Positions 32,856 through 43,149 of a stretch of DNA of 64,000 nt are shown here, piece by piece. The notes beneath the pieces are model-generated. The model saw nothing but the letters and a program-made list of their open reading frames with translations. It did no database searches and had not been told where the DNA came from. A program made the position numbers and the translations under genes. The stretch's first letter is position 1. Each line of letters starts with the position of its first letter. This DNA comes from Parageobacillus caldoxylosilyticus NBRC 107762 (GTDB taxonomy: Bacteria > Bacillota > Bacilli > Bacillales > Anoxybacillaceae). Location of the stretch: NCBI RefSeq assembly GCF_000632715.1, contig NZ_BAWO01000024.1, forward strand, positions 1-64,000, read 5' to 3'.

Positions 32856-33371
32856 TTAAAATGTAATTTTAATGAATAAAAATAAACAAACGATAGAGAG
32901 AAAAAATACTAATGTACTACCGAAAAGTCTCACACATGCTCCTTTATGTTTGAGCTCTATCTTTCCTTCTTTTAATAACGTTGGTTGTTCTTTTCTTTGT
33001 TGATGCAAGCCGAATAAGAGAATGATGCTGGCAAAGAGATTTCCAATAAGCAATTGAGATGCAGCTACCATCCACAATGTCACATATGATAACTTGACAT
33101 GCCTTTTGTTTTCTAAATCATTTACCGCTACTTTTGTTAATACAGCAAAAAAAGGATTTAGCATCGCTATAACAAACATAATGGTGATGATCGGCTCGCG
33201 GATTACAGGAGTGAAAAATGTTTGGTTCGCATGAAGCGCCACTAAGTACAGGTAAGTGACAAAAATCAATGGTACTGCATAAAAAAAGTAAATGGCTGCT
33301 TTAAAAAAAACAGTGCTTTTAGCCATTATGGTCTGAGAGTTCCAAGTCAAAAAATTTTTCGATCTCCTCAT
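32856..33371 (-). CDS. Membrane protein of unknown function in the maltose PTS operon
   Basis: A 171-residue protein with four predicted membrane helices (about residues 27-45, 60-80, 97-120, 147-168) and short basic loops. The start ATG at 33371 overlaps the stop of the regulator gene (ATGA), so translation is coupled; an internal ATG (MAKSTVFFKAAIYFFYA) is possible. I do not recognise a family. Its place between regulator and EIIA suggests a role in uptake or signalling of maltose, but nothing in its sequence indicates which. Confidence 0.6.
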   Translation of the reverse strand: MRRSKNFLTWNSQTIMAKSTVFFKAAIYFFYAVPLIFVTYLYLVALHANQTFFTPVIREPIITIMFVIAMLNPFFAVLTKVAVNDLENKRHVKLSYVTLWMVAASQLLIGNLFASIILLFGLHQQRKEQPTLLKEGKIELKHKGACVRLFGSTLVFFLSIVCLFLFIKITF

Positions 33372-34150
33372 GGTTGTTCACCATTTTTTTCTTCATTTTG
33401 CAGTTGCTTAAGATAATCGACATAGTGACTAAAAAGCGTCTCTCCTATAATAAAAAAAGAAGCAAATGTGTTAAGTTTAGTGCCATCGCTTAATTCGTTG
33501 CTCGAGCTATTGGCATATAAGTTAAAAGGAGTCATCCTTGCCAACCGATTATTTTTTAAGTTTGTTACTGAAATAAATGGTATTCCTTTCGCGACCAATG
33601 ACTGTACTGCTGGAAAAATCGTCGGAGTATCTCCGGAAAAAGAAATAATAATGACTAAATCATCTAGCGTCAGGTCTTTAATTACCATTTCAAATTCCGT
33701 TTGCGCCTGAATGACATGTAAATATTTTTTTACAGCCAGAAACATTCGTTGTAATTCAAAGGCACAATCTAATTGCGCCGTACCGGTTCCATAAACAAAT
33801 ATTCTTTGCGCGCGATGGATTAATTTGCACATTTCAGAAAAATCTTTTGTCTTGATATATTTTAATGTTTCGAGAATATCGTTGCTTAAAATTTCGACTT
33901 GGCTTTTATCGCTACTGTTCCCTTCTTGTTCCTGCCATTTCAGAAACACACGAAATTCACTATATCCGCTAAACCCAAGCTTTTGGGCCAATCTTAAGAT
34001 AGATGAACGCGAAACATTGCACTTTTCTGCTAAACTGTTGATTCCTAATTTGTGGCATTCGCTTTTATTGTTTAAAATATACTTTAAAATATGGAAATCG
34101 GTCTCATTTAGTTGATTATAATGTTTATTAATCAATTCTTCGATTTTCAT
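33368..34150 (-). CDS. RpiR-family transcriptional regulator of maltose use
   Basis: A 260-residue regulator with an N-terminal winged helix-turn-helix of the RpiR/HTH_6 type (LAEKCNVSRSSILRLAQKLG, residues 41-60) and a C-terminal SIS sugar-phosphate-binding domain (RIFVYGTGTAQLDCAF near 115; VIIISFSGDTPTIFPAV near 165). It corresponds in family and position to GlvR, the activator of the B. subtilis glv operon. The inducer is probably maltose 6-phosphate or a glucose phosphate (inference). It lies between the hydrolase and the unknown membrane protein. Confidence 0.85.
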   Translation of the reverse strand: MKIEELINKHYNQLNETDFHILKYILNNKSECHKLGINSLAEKCNVSRSSILRLAQKLGFSGYSEFRVFLKWQEQEGNSSDKSQVEILSNDILETLKYIKTKDFSEMCKLIHRAQRIFVYGTGTAQLDCAFELQRMFLAVKKYLHVIQAQTEFEMVIKDLTLDDLVIIISFSGDTPTIFPAVQSLVAKGIPFISVTNLKNNRLARMTPFNLYANSSSNELSDGTKLNTFASFFIIGETLFSHYVDYLKQLQNEEKNGEQP

Positions 34151-34199
34151 TGTTTTACCCTCCTTCCTTTAAAAAGTTTACTATAAAGAAAGGAGGAGA

Positions 34200-34241
34200 A
34201 CGAAAACAAAAAGTACAACATTTTGTACTTTTTGTTTTCGT
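34200..34241. terminator. Perfect 18-bp AT-rich hairpin between malA and the regulator
   Basis: CGAAAACAAAAAGTACAA and its exact complement are separated by four bases. Located just after the malA stop and before the regulator start, it may reduce regulator expression or protect malA mRNA; the symmetric arms could also form a bidirectional terminator. Confidence 0.65.
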
Positions 34242-34248
34242 ATTCTTT

Positions 34249-35592
<1,344 letters not shown>

Positions 35593-35596
35593 TTAT

Positions 35597-35610
35597 AGTG
35601 AGCGCTTTCA
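35597..35610. promoter_or_regulatory. cre (CcpA) site between malP and malA
   Basis: The minus strand reads TGAAAGCGCTCACT, 13 of 14 matches to TGWAARCGYTWNCW, and is 20 bp before the malA start. It could act as an internal roadblock or promoter operator. Confidence 0.6.
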
Positions 35611-35738
35611 CTACTGTTATAGCAAACCGAAAATATGGGAACAATGGATTCCAGCCATTCTGGACCTAATCACACTTTCCGTTCTTTTTCACATTAGATA
35701 AGAATTTTCCCATCTTTTTATCCATTATGAGATGATTG

Positions 35739-37346
35739 TTATGACCCTGTTTTAAATCCCTTTTCTTCTAAAGCTTTCTCGAACTGCTCTCGCACTTGCG
35801 GAACCGATAAACCAACGATCACTTGAATTGCTTTGCCATTACGAACGACACCATGGGCCCCTGCAGACTTGAACACACTATCCGGCGCGACTTTTGATTC
35901 ATCATTTACACTAACGCGAAGGCGTGTGGCACAATTAGTAACCGACACGATATTTTCAGGACCACCGAGCGCATCTAAAAATTGCAATGCTTGAACTGTA
36001 TAGCTGTTGCTACTGACATTTTGGTTAGCCTGTTTTTTTGCTTTATAATCTGCTTTCGTATATAATTTCGTCTCTGATGAATCATCCGCTTCGCGTCCCG
36101 GCGTCGCAACATTAAATTTAAGAATCAAATATCGGAAAACAAAGAAGTAAATAATCATAAACGCGAAACCGATTGCCCATTGGATGAGATAAGTCGTGCT
36201 GTGATATTTAAATAGTGGAATCCAGTTTGCCGTAGCGATTTCTAGCAGTCCCCCGCCCATATTTCCTACAACGCCGAATGCATACATCACCGCTGCCATT
36301 GTGGCTGCTAAAATTGCATGAACGGCAAATAACCAAGGTGCCACAAACAGGAAAGTAAATTCAATCGGTTCTGTAATTCCAGCAATAACAGCCGTTAAAG
36401 CGGCAGAGATTAATAGCCCTGAAACTTGTTTTCTTTTTTCTGGTTTTGCAGTAACATACATCGCTAATGCAATGCCTGGAATACCAAAGATTTTAGACAT
36501 CCCATGCAATGCAAATCCGCCTTCTGGAAACATTTGTTTTAAAGAATGGGCAGATGTTGCGTATTCTGATAAATGCTCCATCCAATACTTAGCGATTCCT
36601 CCTTCAACAACCGCAGGACCAAAGACAAACGGACCGTAGATGAAGTGATGCAATCCTGTTGGAATAAGGATGCGCTCTAAAAATGTATACAACCAAACCC
36701 CAAACACTCCCGAACTTGCTAAAAATCCTTGTAAAGATGCGATGCCATGTTGTACGATTGGCCAAACATATGCTGTTATTAAAGCAACTGGAAGCATCAC
36801 AAGAAACGCAATAATCACCACAAATGATGAACCTTGAAAAATGCCAAGAAAATCAGGAAGTTTCGTATCGAAATAGCGATTATGAAGCGCTACAACAATA
36901 GAAGATATAACGATCGCTCCAATAATGCTCGTATCTAATGTTTTGATTCCCGCAATCATTGTCAAACCGCTAACTCCGCCAGCTTCCTGGCTGAAATCTA
37001 CACCAAATTTATCTCCCCAAAGAGTCAATATCGCGTTAATAAAATAGTTGAAGGTTAAATAAGTAACAATCGCTTCCATACAAGCTCTCGCATGGGCCTT
37101 TTTTGCCAACCCAATCGGAATGCCTATAACAAACAATAACGGCATTTGTCGGAAGACCGTCCATCCACCCTCTTCTACTACCGTCCAAAACTTGTACCAC
37201 ATTCCATTCGGATCAGCAATGGACCCCATGATATCAGGATTTTTAAATAAGATGGTCAAGCCAACGACTATACCAGCGAACGGAAAAAGCAATACCGGTA
37301 CAAACATGGCCGCACCAAACCGCTGAATTTTTTGCATCATGTCCAC
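35739..37346 (-). CDS. malP: Maltose-type PTS permease, EIICB
   Basis: A 535-residue fused EIIC-EIIB permease. The EIIC part (about residues 1-430) has around ten hydrophobic helices and the glucose-superfamily segments GGIAKYWMEHLSEY and GITEPIEFTFLFVAPWLFA. The EIIB domain (about 450-530) has the phosphorylated Cys in ENIVSVTNCATRLRVSV (about residue 472). It imports maltose as maltose 6-phosphate, with the GH4 enzyme downstream as partner; alpha-glucoside specificity is inferred from that. No EIIA is fused; the separate EIIA gene at 32324-32830 probably supplies it. Confidence 0.9.
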   Translation of the reverse strand: MDMMQKIQRFGAAMFVPVLLFPFAGIVVGLTILFKNPDIMGSIADPNGMWYKFWTVVEEGGWTVFRQMPLLFVIGIPIGLAKKAHARACMEAIVTYLTFNYFINAILTLWGDKFGVDFSQEAGGVSGLTMIAGIKTLDTSIIGAIVISSIVVALHNRYFDTKLPDFLGIFQGSSFVVIIAFLVMLPVALITAYVWPIVQHGIASLQGFLASSGVFGVWLYTFLERILIPTGLHHFIYGPFVFGPAVVEGGIAKYWMEHLSEYATSAHSLKQMFPEGGFALHGMSKIFGIPGIALAMYVTAKPEKRKQVSGLLISAALTAVIAGITEPIEFTFLFVAPWLFAVHAILAATMAAVMYAFGVVGNMGGGLLEIATANWIPLFKYHSTTYLIQWAIGFAFMIIYFFVFRYLILKFNVATPGREADDSSETKLYTKADYKAKKQANQNVSSNSYTVQALQFLDALGGPENIVSVTNCATRLRVSVNDESKVAPDSVFKSAGAHGVVRNGKAIQVIVGLSVPQVREQFEKALEEKGFKTGS

Positions 37347-37399
37347 TCACTCCCCCTTCTTAGGCTTTCATTTGAAAATGCAATGAAGATGCACCTTTT

Positions 37400-37413
37400 T
37401 GATAGCGCTTTCT
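37400..37413. promoter_or_regulatory. cre (CcpA) site upstream of malP
   Basis: The minus strand reads AGAAAGCGCTATCA, 13 of 14 matches to the cre consensus, 54 bp before the malP start. It would give glucose repression of the operon. A 15-bp direct repeat (37520-37534 and 37536-37550, ATGAGCAGCTATATA) lies further upstream. Confidence 0.65.
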
Positions 37414-37598
37414 TTTTTCTTTATAACATGATTGTTTTTGATAAAACAATAAAGCCGAAGCAAGCTGTTCGTTTTCACTTCTCTTGTTCCTTTTCCCAAA
37501 ATTCAAGAAAATTCCCGAAATGAGCAGCTATATATATGAGCAGCTATATAATGGAATACTAGAGCTATGCCCACCCCCACTTTTAAGAAAAGAAAACA

Positions 37599-37627
37599 AA
37601 ATGGCCTTTTCCGTATTGGAAAAGACC
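37599..37627 (-). terminator. Rho-independent terminator of potABCD
   Basis: On the minus strand GGTCTTTTCC-aatac-GGAAAAGGCC is followed by ATTTTGTTTTC, directly after the potD stop. Confidence 0.75.
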
Positions 37628-38701
37628 TTATTTCCGATGCATTTTAAACTGCAAAAACAGCTCGTTATAATATGCGAGCATCCGTTTTCCTAAATTCTTG
37701 TACACTTCCAAATTCCCGATGGAGTCAAAATCAGGATAAAACCGTTTATCTTCGGTGATCTCCTTTGGCATATAATCAAGCGCTTTTTTATTTGGCGTCG
37801 AATAACCGACATACTCTGCGTTTTGTGCGGCGTTTTTCGGGTCAAGCATAAAATTGATAAATTTATGCGCCCCTTCAATGTTTTTCGCCGTTTTCGGAAT
37901 CACCATATTATCGAACCATAAGTTCGATCCTTCTTTCGGCACGACGTAATCGAGCTTATCATTTTCCGCAATAATTTCCGCCGCATCTCCTGACCAGACG
38001 ACACCGATCGCTGCTTCTTCATTCGCCAAAAGCATTTTAATTTCATCACCCACAATCGCTTTGACATTCGGCACGAGGCGGTCTAATTTTTCTTTCGCTT
38101 CTTTGAGATGCTCCTTGTTCGTATCATTCAGCGAGTAATGCAAGCTGTTTAGCCCCATGCCGATCACTTCGCGCGCGCCATCTACCAATAAAATTTGATT
38201 GCGCAAATCCGGATCCCATAAATCATTCCAACTGGTGATTTTTTTGCCGCCAAGCATGCCCGGATTATAGACGATGCCGACCGTCCCCCAAAAATACGGA
38301 ACGGAATAACGGTTGCCAGGGTCAAACGACAAATTTAAAAAGCGAGGGTTGATATATTTTAAGTTTGGCAATTTGGAATGGTCGAGCGGAATAAGCAGAC
38401 CGTCCTCTTTCATTTTGCTGATCGCATATTCCGACGGCACGGCGACATCAAACGTCGCGCCGCCTTGAGCGATCTTCGCCATCATTGCCTCGTTCGAGTC
38501 AAACGTTTGGTAAATCACTTTTATGCCTGTTTGCTTTTCAAATTTTTTGATGAGCGCGGGATCAATATAGTCGCCCCAGTTATAAACGGTTAACGTATTT
38601 TTCCCCACATAGCCTTCCGTCCGATTCAACGCAAGCGAAACATAGTAAAGCAATAGTGCGGCGCCAAATACAGCGGCAAAAAAGATGGTCAGTTTTTTCA
38701 T
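37628..38701 (-). CDS. potD: Spermidine/putrescine-binding protein PotD
   Basis: A 357-residue extracytoplasmic polyamine-binding protein. The N-terminal hydrophobic segment (residues 3-24) is a signal or membrane anchor; no typical lipobox Cys is seen. The mature part begins TLTVYNWGDYIDPALIKKFEKQ, the PotD signature, with NEAMMAKIAQGG, GIVYNPGMLGGKKITSWNDLWD and the polyamine-contacting acidic residue in VVWSGDAAEI. Its start overlaps potC by 4 bp. Polyamine uptake is inferred from the family; putrescine versus spermidine cannot be told. Confidence 0.9.
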   Translation of the reverse strand: MKKLTIFFAAVFGAALLLYYVSLALNRTEGYVGKNTLTVYNWGDYIDPALIKKFEKQTGIKVIYQTFDSNEAMMAKIAQGGATFDVAVPSEYAISKMKEDGLLIPLDHSKLPNLKYINPRFLNLSFDPGNRYSVPYFWGTVGIVYNPGMLGGKKITSWNDLWDPDLRNQILLVDGAREVIGMGLNSLHYSLNDTNKEHLKEAKEKLDRLVPNVKAIVGDEIKMLLANEEAAIGVVWSGDAAEIIAENDKLDYVVPKEGSNLWFDNMVIPKTAKNIEGAHKFINFMLDPKNAAQNAEYVGYSTPNKKALDYMPKEITEDKRFYPDFDSIGNLEVYKNLGKRMLAYYNELFLQFKMHRK

Positions 38702-39501
38702 CTACGCCGCCCCCCCATTCCGGATACAGCACTTTTTTGGCTGATGAAGTAATAGCCGATGACAAGCGCAATCGTCAATAAAAACAACAGCGCCGACAGC
38801 GCGTTAATCGACAGCGAAATGCCTTGGCGCGCCCGCGAGTAAATTTCTACTGACAGCGTAGAAAAGCCGTTTCCGGTCACAAAAAAGGTGACGGCAAAAT
38901 CATCGAGCGAATACGTCAGCGCCATGAAAAAGCCGGCAAAAATCCCAGGAGTAATATACGGCAGGACGACTTTCGTCAGCACATCCCATTGATTCGCTCC
39001 TAAATCACGCGCTGCGTCGATCAATGTCGAACTCATTTCCTGCAGTTTCGGAAGCACCATGAGTACCACAATCGGCACGCTAAACGCAATGTGGGATAAT
39101 AAGACAGAGGTAAACCCAAGCTGAATGCCGATCATCGTAAACAAAATTAAAAATGAGGCGCCGATGATGACATCGGGACTGACGATCAGCACGTTGTTTA
39201 ACATCAATAATATTTGCTTCATTCGCCAGCTTTTCACGTAATAAATCGCCAATGCCCCCATTACGCCAAGAATCGTGGAAATCGCTGATGACAGAAGGGC
39301 GATGGTGATCGTATTCAGCACAATAATCCATAGCCTCGTGTCATGGAGGACTTCTTTATACCAGTCTAGCGTCACTCCCTCAAAATCATGCATCGTACCG
39401 CCGCTGTTAAATGAATAGTAAATTAAATACACAATTGGCATATACAAAATGACAAAAACCACTGCTAAATATACTTTTCCCCATTTGTGATTGCTTCGCA
39501 T
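38698..39501 (-). CDS. potC: Polyamine ABC permease PotC
   Basis: A 267-residue ABC permease with about six membrane helices and the cytoplasmic EAA-type loop ([22 protein letters not shown] near residue 160) that docks on PotA. It begins MRSNHKWGKVYLAVVF. It starts 4 bp after potB and overlaps potD by 4 bp, so the four genes form one transcript. Role: one half of the channel for spermidine/putrescine import. Confidence 0.9.
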   Translation of the reverse strand: MRSNHKWGKVYLAVVFVILYMPIVYLIYYSFNSGGTMHDFEGVTLDWYKEVLHDTRLWIIVLNTITIALLSSAISTILGVMGALAIYYVKSWRMKQILLMLNNVLIVSPDVIIGASFLILFTMIGIQLGFTSVLLSHIAFSVPIVVLMVLPKLQEMSSTLIDAARDLGANQWDVLTKVVLPYITPGIFAGFFMALTYSLDDFAVTFFVTGNGFSTLSVEIYSRARQGISLSINALSALLFLLTIALVIGYYFISQKSAVSGMGGRRR

Positions 39502-39505
39502 CGCT

Positions 39506-40303
39506 TCACCCTCGCTTCCGGTTTCCTGTCACAGCGACAACGGCCGCCATGGCGATAATCAGAAACACCGCAATCGTCGAGCCCATGCCCCAGTTTTGCG
39601 TGACAAGAAAATGTTCTTCGATCGCCGTGCCAAGCGTAATCACACGGTTTCCCGCAATAAGCCTTGTGATCATAAACAAGGACAGGGACGGGATAAACAC
39701 CGCCTGACATCCTGCTTTTACTCCATCAAGCGTCAGCGGGAATACAACACGGCGAAACGTCGTCCACGCCGAAGCGCCAAGGTCGCGCGCCGCATCGACA
39801 AGCGATGGATTCAATTCCTCAAGCGCATTAAAAATTGGCAAAAGCATAAACGGAATAAAGATATACACCGATACAAACACAAAACTAAAATCAGTAAACA
39901 AAATTTGCTTGGGGCCAATGCCGACCGCCGCCAATATGGCGTTTGCCAATCCGTAAGTACCAAAAATCCCGAGAAACGCATACACTTTTAACAATAAGTT
40001 CACCCATGTCGGTAAAATCAGAAAAAGCAGCCAAAGCTGTTTATGCTTCGTTTTCGTCAGAGCGTACGCGGCCGGATAGGCAATCAACAAGGAAAAGAAC
40101 GTCACCAACAACGCATACCAAACGGAACTCGCCGCCATTTTTAAATAAATCGGCGTAAAAAACATTTTATAATTGGACAACGTCCACTTTCCTTCAATAT
40201 CAAAAAAGGAGTAATACACGATCAACAGAATCGGCGCGACGACAAATATCCCTATCCAAACGACATACGGCAATAAATAAACGTTGCGTATGCTAGTTTT
40301 CAT
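39506..40303 (-). CDS. potB: Polyamine ABC permease PotB
   Basis: A 265-residue ABC permease, partner of PotC, with six membrane helices and the EAA-type loop [25 protein letters not shown] at 40303 ([16 protein letters not shown]) is chosen because GGAGAG stands just upstream and the first residues match PotB; a much longer upstream frame would run 140 bp into potA. The gene overlaps potA by 11 bp. Confidence 0.88.
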   Translation of the reverse strand: MKTSIRNVYLLPYVVWIGIFVVAPILLIVYYSFFDIEGKWTLSNYKMFFTPIYLKMAASSVWYALLVTFFSLLIAYPAAYALTKTKHKQLWLLFLILPTWVNLLLKVYAFLGIFGTYGLANAILAAVGIGPKQILFTDFSFVFVSVYIFIPFMLLPIFNALEELNPSLVDAARDLGASAWTTFRRVVFPLTLDGVKAGCQAVFIPSLSLFMITRLIAGNRVITLGTAIEEHFLVTQNWGMGSTIAVFLIIAMAAVVAVTGNRKRG

Positions 40304-41366
40304 CGATTTTCTCTCCATCCTCCTCGCTGATGCGCATAACATGAATCGCCTCAGGGTCAAAATAAAGACCGATTTCTTCGCCGACTTCCGCTTTTTTCGT
40401 CGAATGGACAAGCCACTCATTGCCATCCTCGTCATAGCAGCACAGCTCGTAGTGCACGCCGCGGAACAACTGCGAATCGACGCGCACTTGCAGCTTTCCT
40501 TGGGCGCGCGTCGTTATTTGCAAATCTTCCGGACGGATGACGACATCGACCGGTTCATTCGGACGAAATCCTTTATCAACGCACATAAACCGCTTTCCCG
40601 CAAATTCAACGAGGTAGTCTTTGAGCATAACTCCGCGCAAAATGTTGGACTCCCCGATAAAATCGGCGACAAAACGGTTAACCGGCTCATCATAAATTTC
40701 TTTCGGCGTGCCGCTCTGCTGAATCTTCCCTTTGTTCAGGACAAAAATTTGATCAGACATCGCCAATGCCTCTTCTTGATCGTGCGTGACAAAAATAAAC
40801 GTAATTCCTAAACGGCGCTGCAGTTCGCGAAGCTCATACTGCATTTCCGTGCGCAGCTTCAAATCAAGCGCTGACAGCGGTTCATCGAGCAGAAGCACCT
40901 CTGGCTCGTTGACGATCGCGCGCGCAATCGCCACCCGCTGCCGCTGTCCGCCAGACATTTCTTGCACACTTCGATTCTCGTATCCTTCCAAATTGACAAA
41001 CCGGAGTGCTTCCATCACTTTTTCACGAATCTCCGCTTGTTTTTTCTTTTTGATCCGCAACCCGAACGCCACGTTTTCGAACACGTTCAAATGCGGAAAC
41101 AAGGCATAATCTTGAAATACCGTATTGACCTGCCGCTTATTGGCCGGAATATGATTGACCGGTTTTCCATGAAAATAAATCGTCCCTTCCGTCGGCTCCG
41201 TAAACCCCGCGATCAAACGAAGAATCGTCGTCTTCCCGCATCCCGACGGCCCCAGCAGCGTATAAAATTTGCCTCGTTCGATATCAAAGCTGATGTCATC
41301 CAACACTACTTGGCCGTCATATATTTTCGTCACCCGCTCAAAGCGAATGATCGCCTCTTTTTCCAT
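40293..41366 (-). CDS. potA: Polyamine ABC transporter ATPase PotA
   Basis: A 357-residue ATPase energising PotBCD. Walker A is [18 protein letters not shown] near residue 36, the signature is [14 protein letters not shown] near 137, Walker B is [12 protein letters not shown], and the switch His is in [11 protein letters not shown]. The C-terminal TOBE domain (from about 280) is typical for PotA/MalK. First gene of the operon. The 41367-41492 region upstream holds its promoter but no clear -35/-10 is claimed. Confidence 0.92.
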   Translation of the reverse strand: MEKEAIIRFERVTKIYDGQVVLDDISFDIERGKFYTLLGPSGCGKTTILRLIAGFTEPTEGTIYFHGKPVNHIPANKRQVNTVFQDYALFPHLNVFENVAFGLRIKKKKQAEIREKVMEALRFVNLEGYENRSVQEMSGGQRQRVAIARAIVNEPEVLLLDEPLSALDLKLRTEMQYELRELQRRLGITFIFVTHDQEEALAMSDQIFVLNKGKIQQSGTPKEIYDEPVNRFVADFIGESNILRGVMLKDYLVEFAGKRFMCVDKGFRPNEPVDVVIRPEDLQITTRAQGKLQVRVDSQLFRGVHYELCCYDEDGNEWLVHSTKKAEVGEEIGLYFDPEAIHVMRISEEDGEKIDEN

Positions 41367-41492
41367 CAGCCCTCACCCCTTGTTTCGAAAATAAAATTTT
41401 TTATATCATTCCCTACAAGAAAGACCAAGCTCTTCCTACATATTTTCTTATCAATCACTATTATTAGAACATGCGCACCATAAAGGTGCAAT

Positions 41493-41536
41493 AAAAAACT
41501 CGTTTCTCCTTAGCATCGTGCTAGAGAGAAACGAGA
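41493..41536 (-). terminator. Rho-independent terminator downstream of CRISPR array 1
   Basis: On the minus strand the 10-bp stem CTCGTTTCTC / GAGAAACGAG, with an inner TAGCA/TGCTA pair, is followed by TTTTTTATT. It would end transcripts coming from the cas genes and array 1; nothing else on that strand lies between. Confidence 0.8.
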
Positions 41537-41687
41537 ATGCGCAAATAGGTCACAACGTGATATTGACATTATGAAGGAAAGACTGCCAGAACCACTATCA
41601 CAATTGCTCGCAGGTATGATAAAAATGAACAGTTACCATTATCCTATCACGCTGGAACGCTGGCTCAATTTCTTACGATATTAGCAC

Positions 41688-41839
41688 GTTTTCCATTTTT
41701 CGTACTTAAGATAAAAACAGAGGTTGGCCGGATGATGCCGATTTCTTTTAATTCCCCATAGGTAAGATAAAACTCACCGGCTTTCGCTTTCATCGTATCC
41801 CAATTTCGGTTTTCAATTCCTTATAGTTAAGATAAAAAC
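41688..41839 (-). CRISPR. Decayed CRISPR array 1 (three repeats)
   Basis: Three repeat copies lie at 41688-41718, about 41743-41773 and 41809-41839. On the minus strand the best copy reads GTTTTTATCTTAACTATAAG then GAATTGAAAAC, close to the type I-B repeat of Geobacillus. The middle and distal copies carry several changes. One spacer is 35 bp (41774-41808); the other is only about 24 bp, so a deletion has occurred. The leader-like sequence is at 41842-42002, adjacent to the best copy, as expected for leader-proximal repeats. Confidence 0.75.
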
Positions 41840-41841
41840 CT

Positions 41842-42002
41842 AAAAAACGTTGATGTATCAACGTTTTTCCAATGTCGTTATGTTCAGTATACGCCATTTT
41901 GAAAATTCCGTCAATATACGAAAACGCCGATGGCTGTAGGGAGGTAAGGAAAAAATGTCGTCAATCCCCCACGCTTTTTGCACGATTGGAGGTCGACGAC
42001 AA
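41842..42002 (-). promoter_or_regulatory. CRISPR leader, copy 1
   Basis: About 160 bp that recur at 47031-47195 beside the second array. The most conserved parts are AGTATACGCCATTT, GATGGCTG.AGGGAGG and TTTTTGCACGATTGG.GTCGACGACAA. Its position directly before the best repeat of each array marks it as the leader. It lies between cas6 and array 1. Confidence 0.7.
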
Positions 42003-42015
42003 ACAAAGGAAGTGC

Positions 42016-42765
42016 TCAGCGTTCGAAAAGAAGGCGAAACATGCCGAAACCTTGGGAGTTTCGTCCGCCAATACCTACGCGATACAAAAAGGTTAAGTTG
42101 CCTGGAGACGAACGAAGGCGATAATATCCGAGCCAAGCGGTAATATAAAATCCTTTAAAAACCGTTACGACTTTATGCTTTTCGGTTACGCGAATCGGTT
42201 CGATAAATAACCGTTCTTTTGGCGGAACGCCGTAATACGCTTCATATTTATTGCGGAAATTTAATTCGACTAAATGAGAAAATACTTCATCATATGGACT
42301 AAAAAATTGCGTTTTTTTGCTTCCGTCGACGGTTTCGTACGTGCTGTAAACCGTTAGCGGCGAAAGCATCTCTATTTCAATTTCTTCGCTTTTAATCTCT
42401 CGCTTTTCTACGTCAATTCGCTTTACTTCCACAGGCTGTCCACCTATTTGCACATCTGAACGCAACAACAAATATTCCCCAAGCTCTTGCGTTACTTCCG
42501 GCAATACGGTGCCGACATGCCAATGGAACTCATCGTAAAACGTAATCGTCTTTCGCTCTAAGTTTAGTTGATGAGAACCGAAAAGACGGCTAAACGTAAA
42601 CAGTTTGAACGACCGCTTCCCCTTGCGAAATCCGACTTCATGTAAAAAATGAGCGAATGTTGGATTTTGCAAAGAATGATATAGCAATCCTTGCAGTTGT
42701 TGTTGATAATGAAGCGGGAGAGTAACCGGCTTCTCTCGCCCGCTCATCGTGATCGTCAATCGCAT
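42016..42765 (-). CDS. cas6: CRISPR endoribonuclease Cas6
   Basis: A 249-residue RAMP protein that cuts pre-crRNA within the repeat. The C-terminal glycine-rich loop GIGGRNSQGFGMF near residue 232 is the family hallmark. N-terminal features are LTITMSGREKPVTLPLHYQQ and a candidate catalytic His in the first 30 residues. ATG at 42765 follows AAAGTAGGG. It is the last gene of the cas operon, 9 bp after the end of the cas3 relic, and reads straight toward the leader of array 1. The frame is intact, so repeat processing may still work. Confidence 0.85.
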   Translation of the reverse strand: MRLTITMSGREKPVTLPLHYQQQLQGLLYHSLQNPTFAHFLHEVGFRKGKRSFKLFTFSRLFGSHQLNLERKTITFYDEFHWHVGTVLPEVTQELGEYLLLRSDVQIGGQPVEVKRIDVEKREIKSEEIEIEMLSPLTVYSTYETVDGSKKTQFFSPYDEVFSHLVELNFRNKYEAYYGVPPKERLFIEPIRVTEKHKVVTVFKGFYITAWLGYYRLRSSPGNLTFLYRVGIGGRNSQGFGMFRLLFER

Positions 42766-42773
42766 CGTTTCCC

Positions 42774-43145
42774 TACTTTCTAAAGGATGAATTCATCTCC
42801 ACCTTTTTCAATCCCATTTCTTCCCGCATGGAATATTTTTGTGTACGAAAGGTGTAAAAAATGACGGAATCTTCGTCTGGAGCCATGATGTTTTTGTAGT
42901 TTCATTTTCAATTTTTGATAATTGGCGACAGCTATTTCGCACTCGAACACAGAATTTTGTACCTAGAAGATACCATTGAAAAAACCATCGCTTTGTTGAT
43001 GTCATCAAAAACGGCAATCCGTTTGTTCCATTGAGAAAACTATGATTGCTTTGCGATTGAAGTTTTTCGCCGACAAAAACAGGAAGGAGAGATGCTCTAC
43101 TCGCTCTAAATGTTTAGACAAGTGATAATGAAGATGAGAATACAT
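42774..43145 (-). pseudogene. cas3: cas3 relic: both ends kept, middle deleted
   Basis: Between cas5 and cas6, where cas3 is expected, only about 370 bp remain of roughly 2.2 kb. ATG at 43145, 5 bp after the cas5 stop, opens MYSHLHYHLSKHLERVEHLS, resembling the N-terminus of Cas3 HD-nuclease/helicases. Further on, in a different frame, DSVIFYTFRTQKYSMREEMG with GLKKVEMNSSFRK runs to a stop at 42774, resembling a Cas3 C-terminus. The HD motif and all helicase motifs are gone. Assignment rests on position and these end pieces; a search with I-B Cas3 profiles would settle it. Confidence 0.6.
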
Positions 43146-43149
43146 CTCA

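Noticed and set aside
41858-42143. Short frames on both strands
   Set aside because: They overlap the CRISPR leader and the end of cas6 and have no coding signs.
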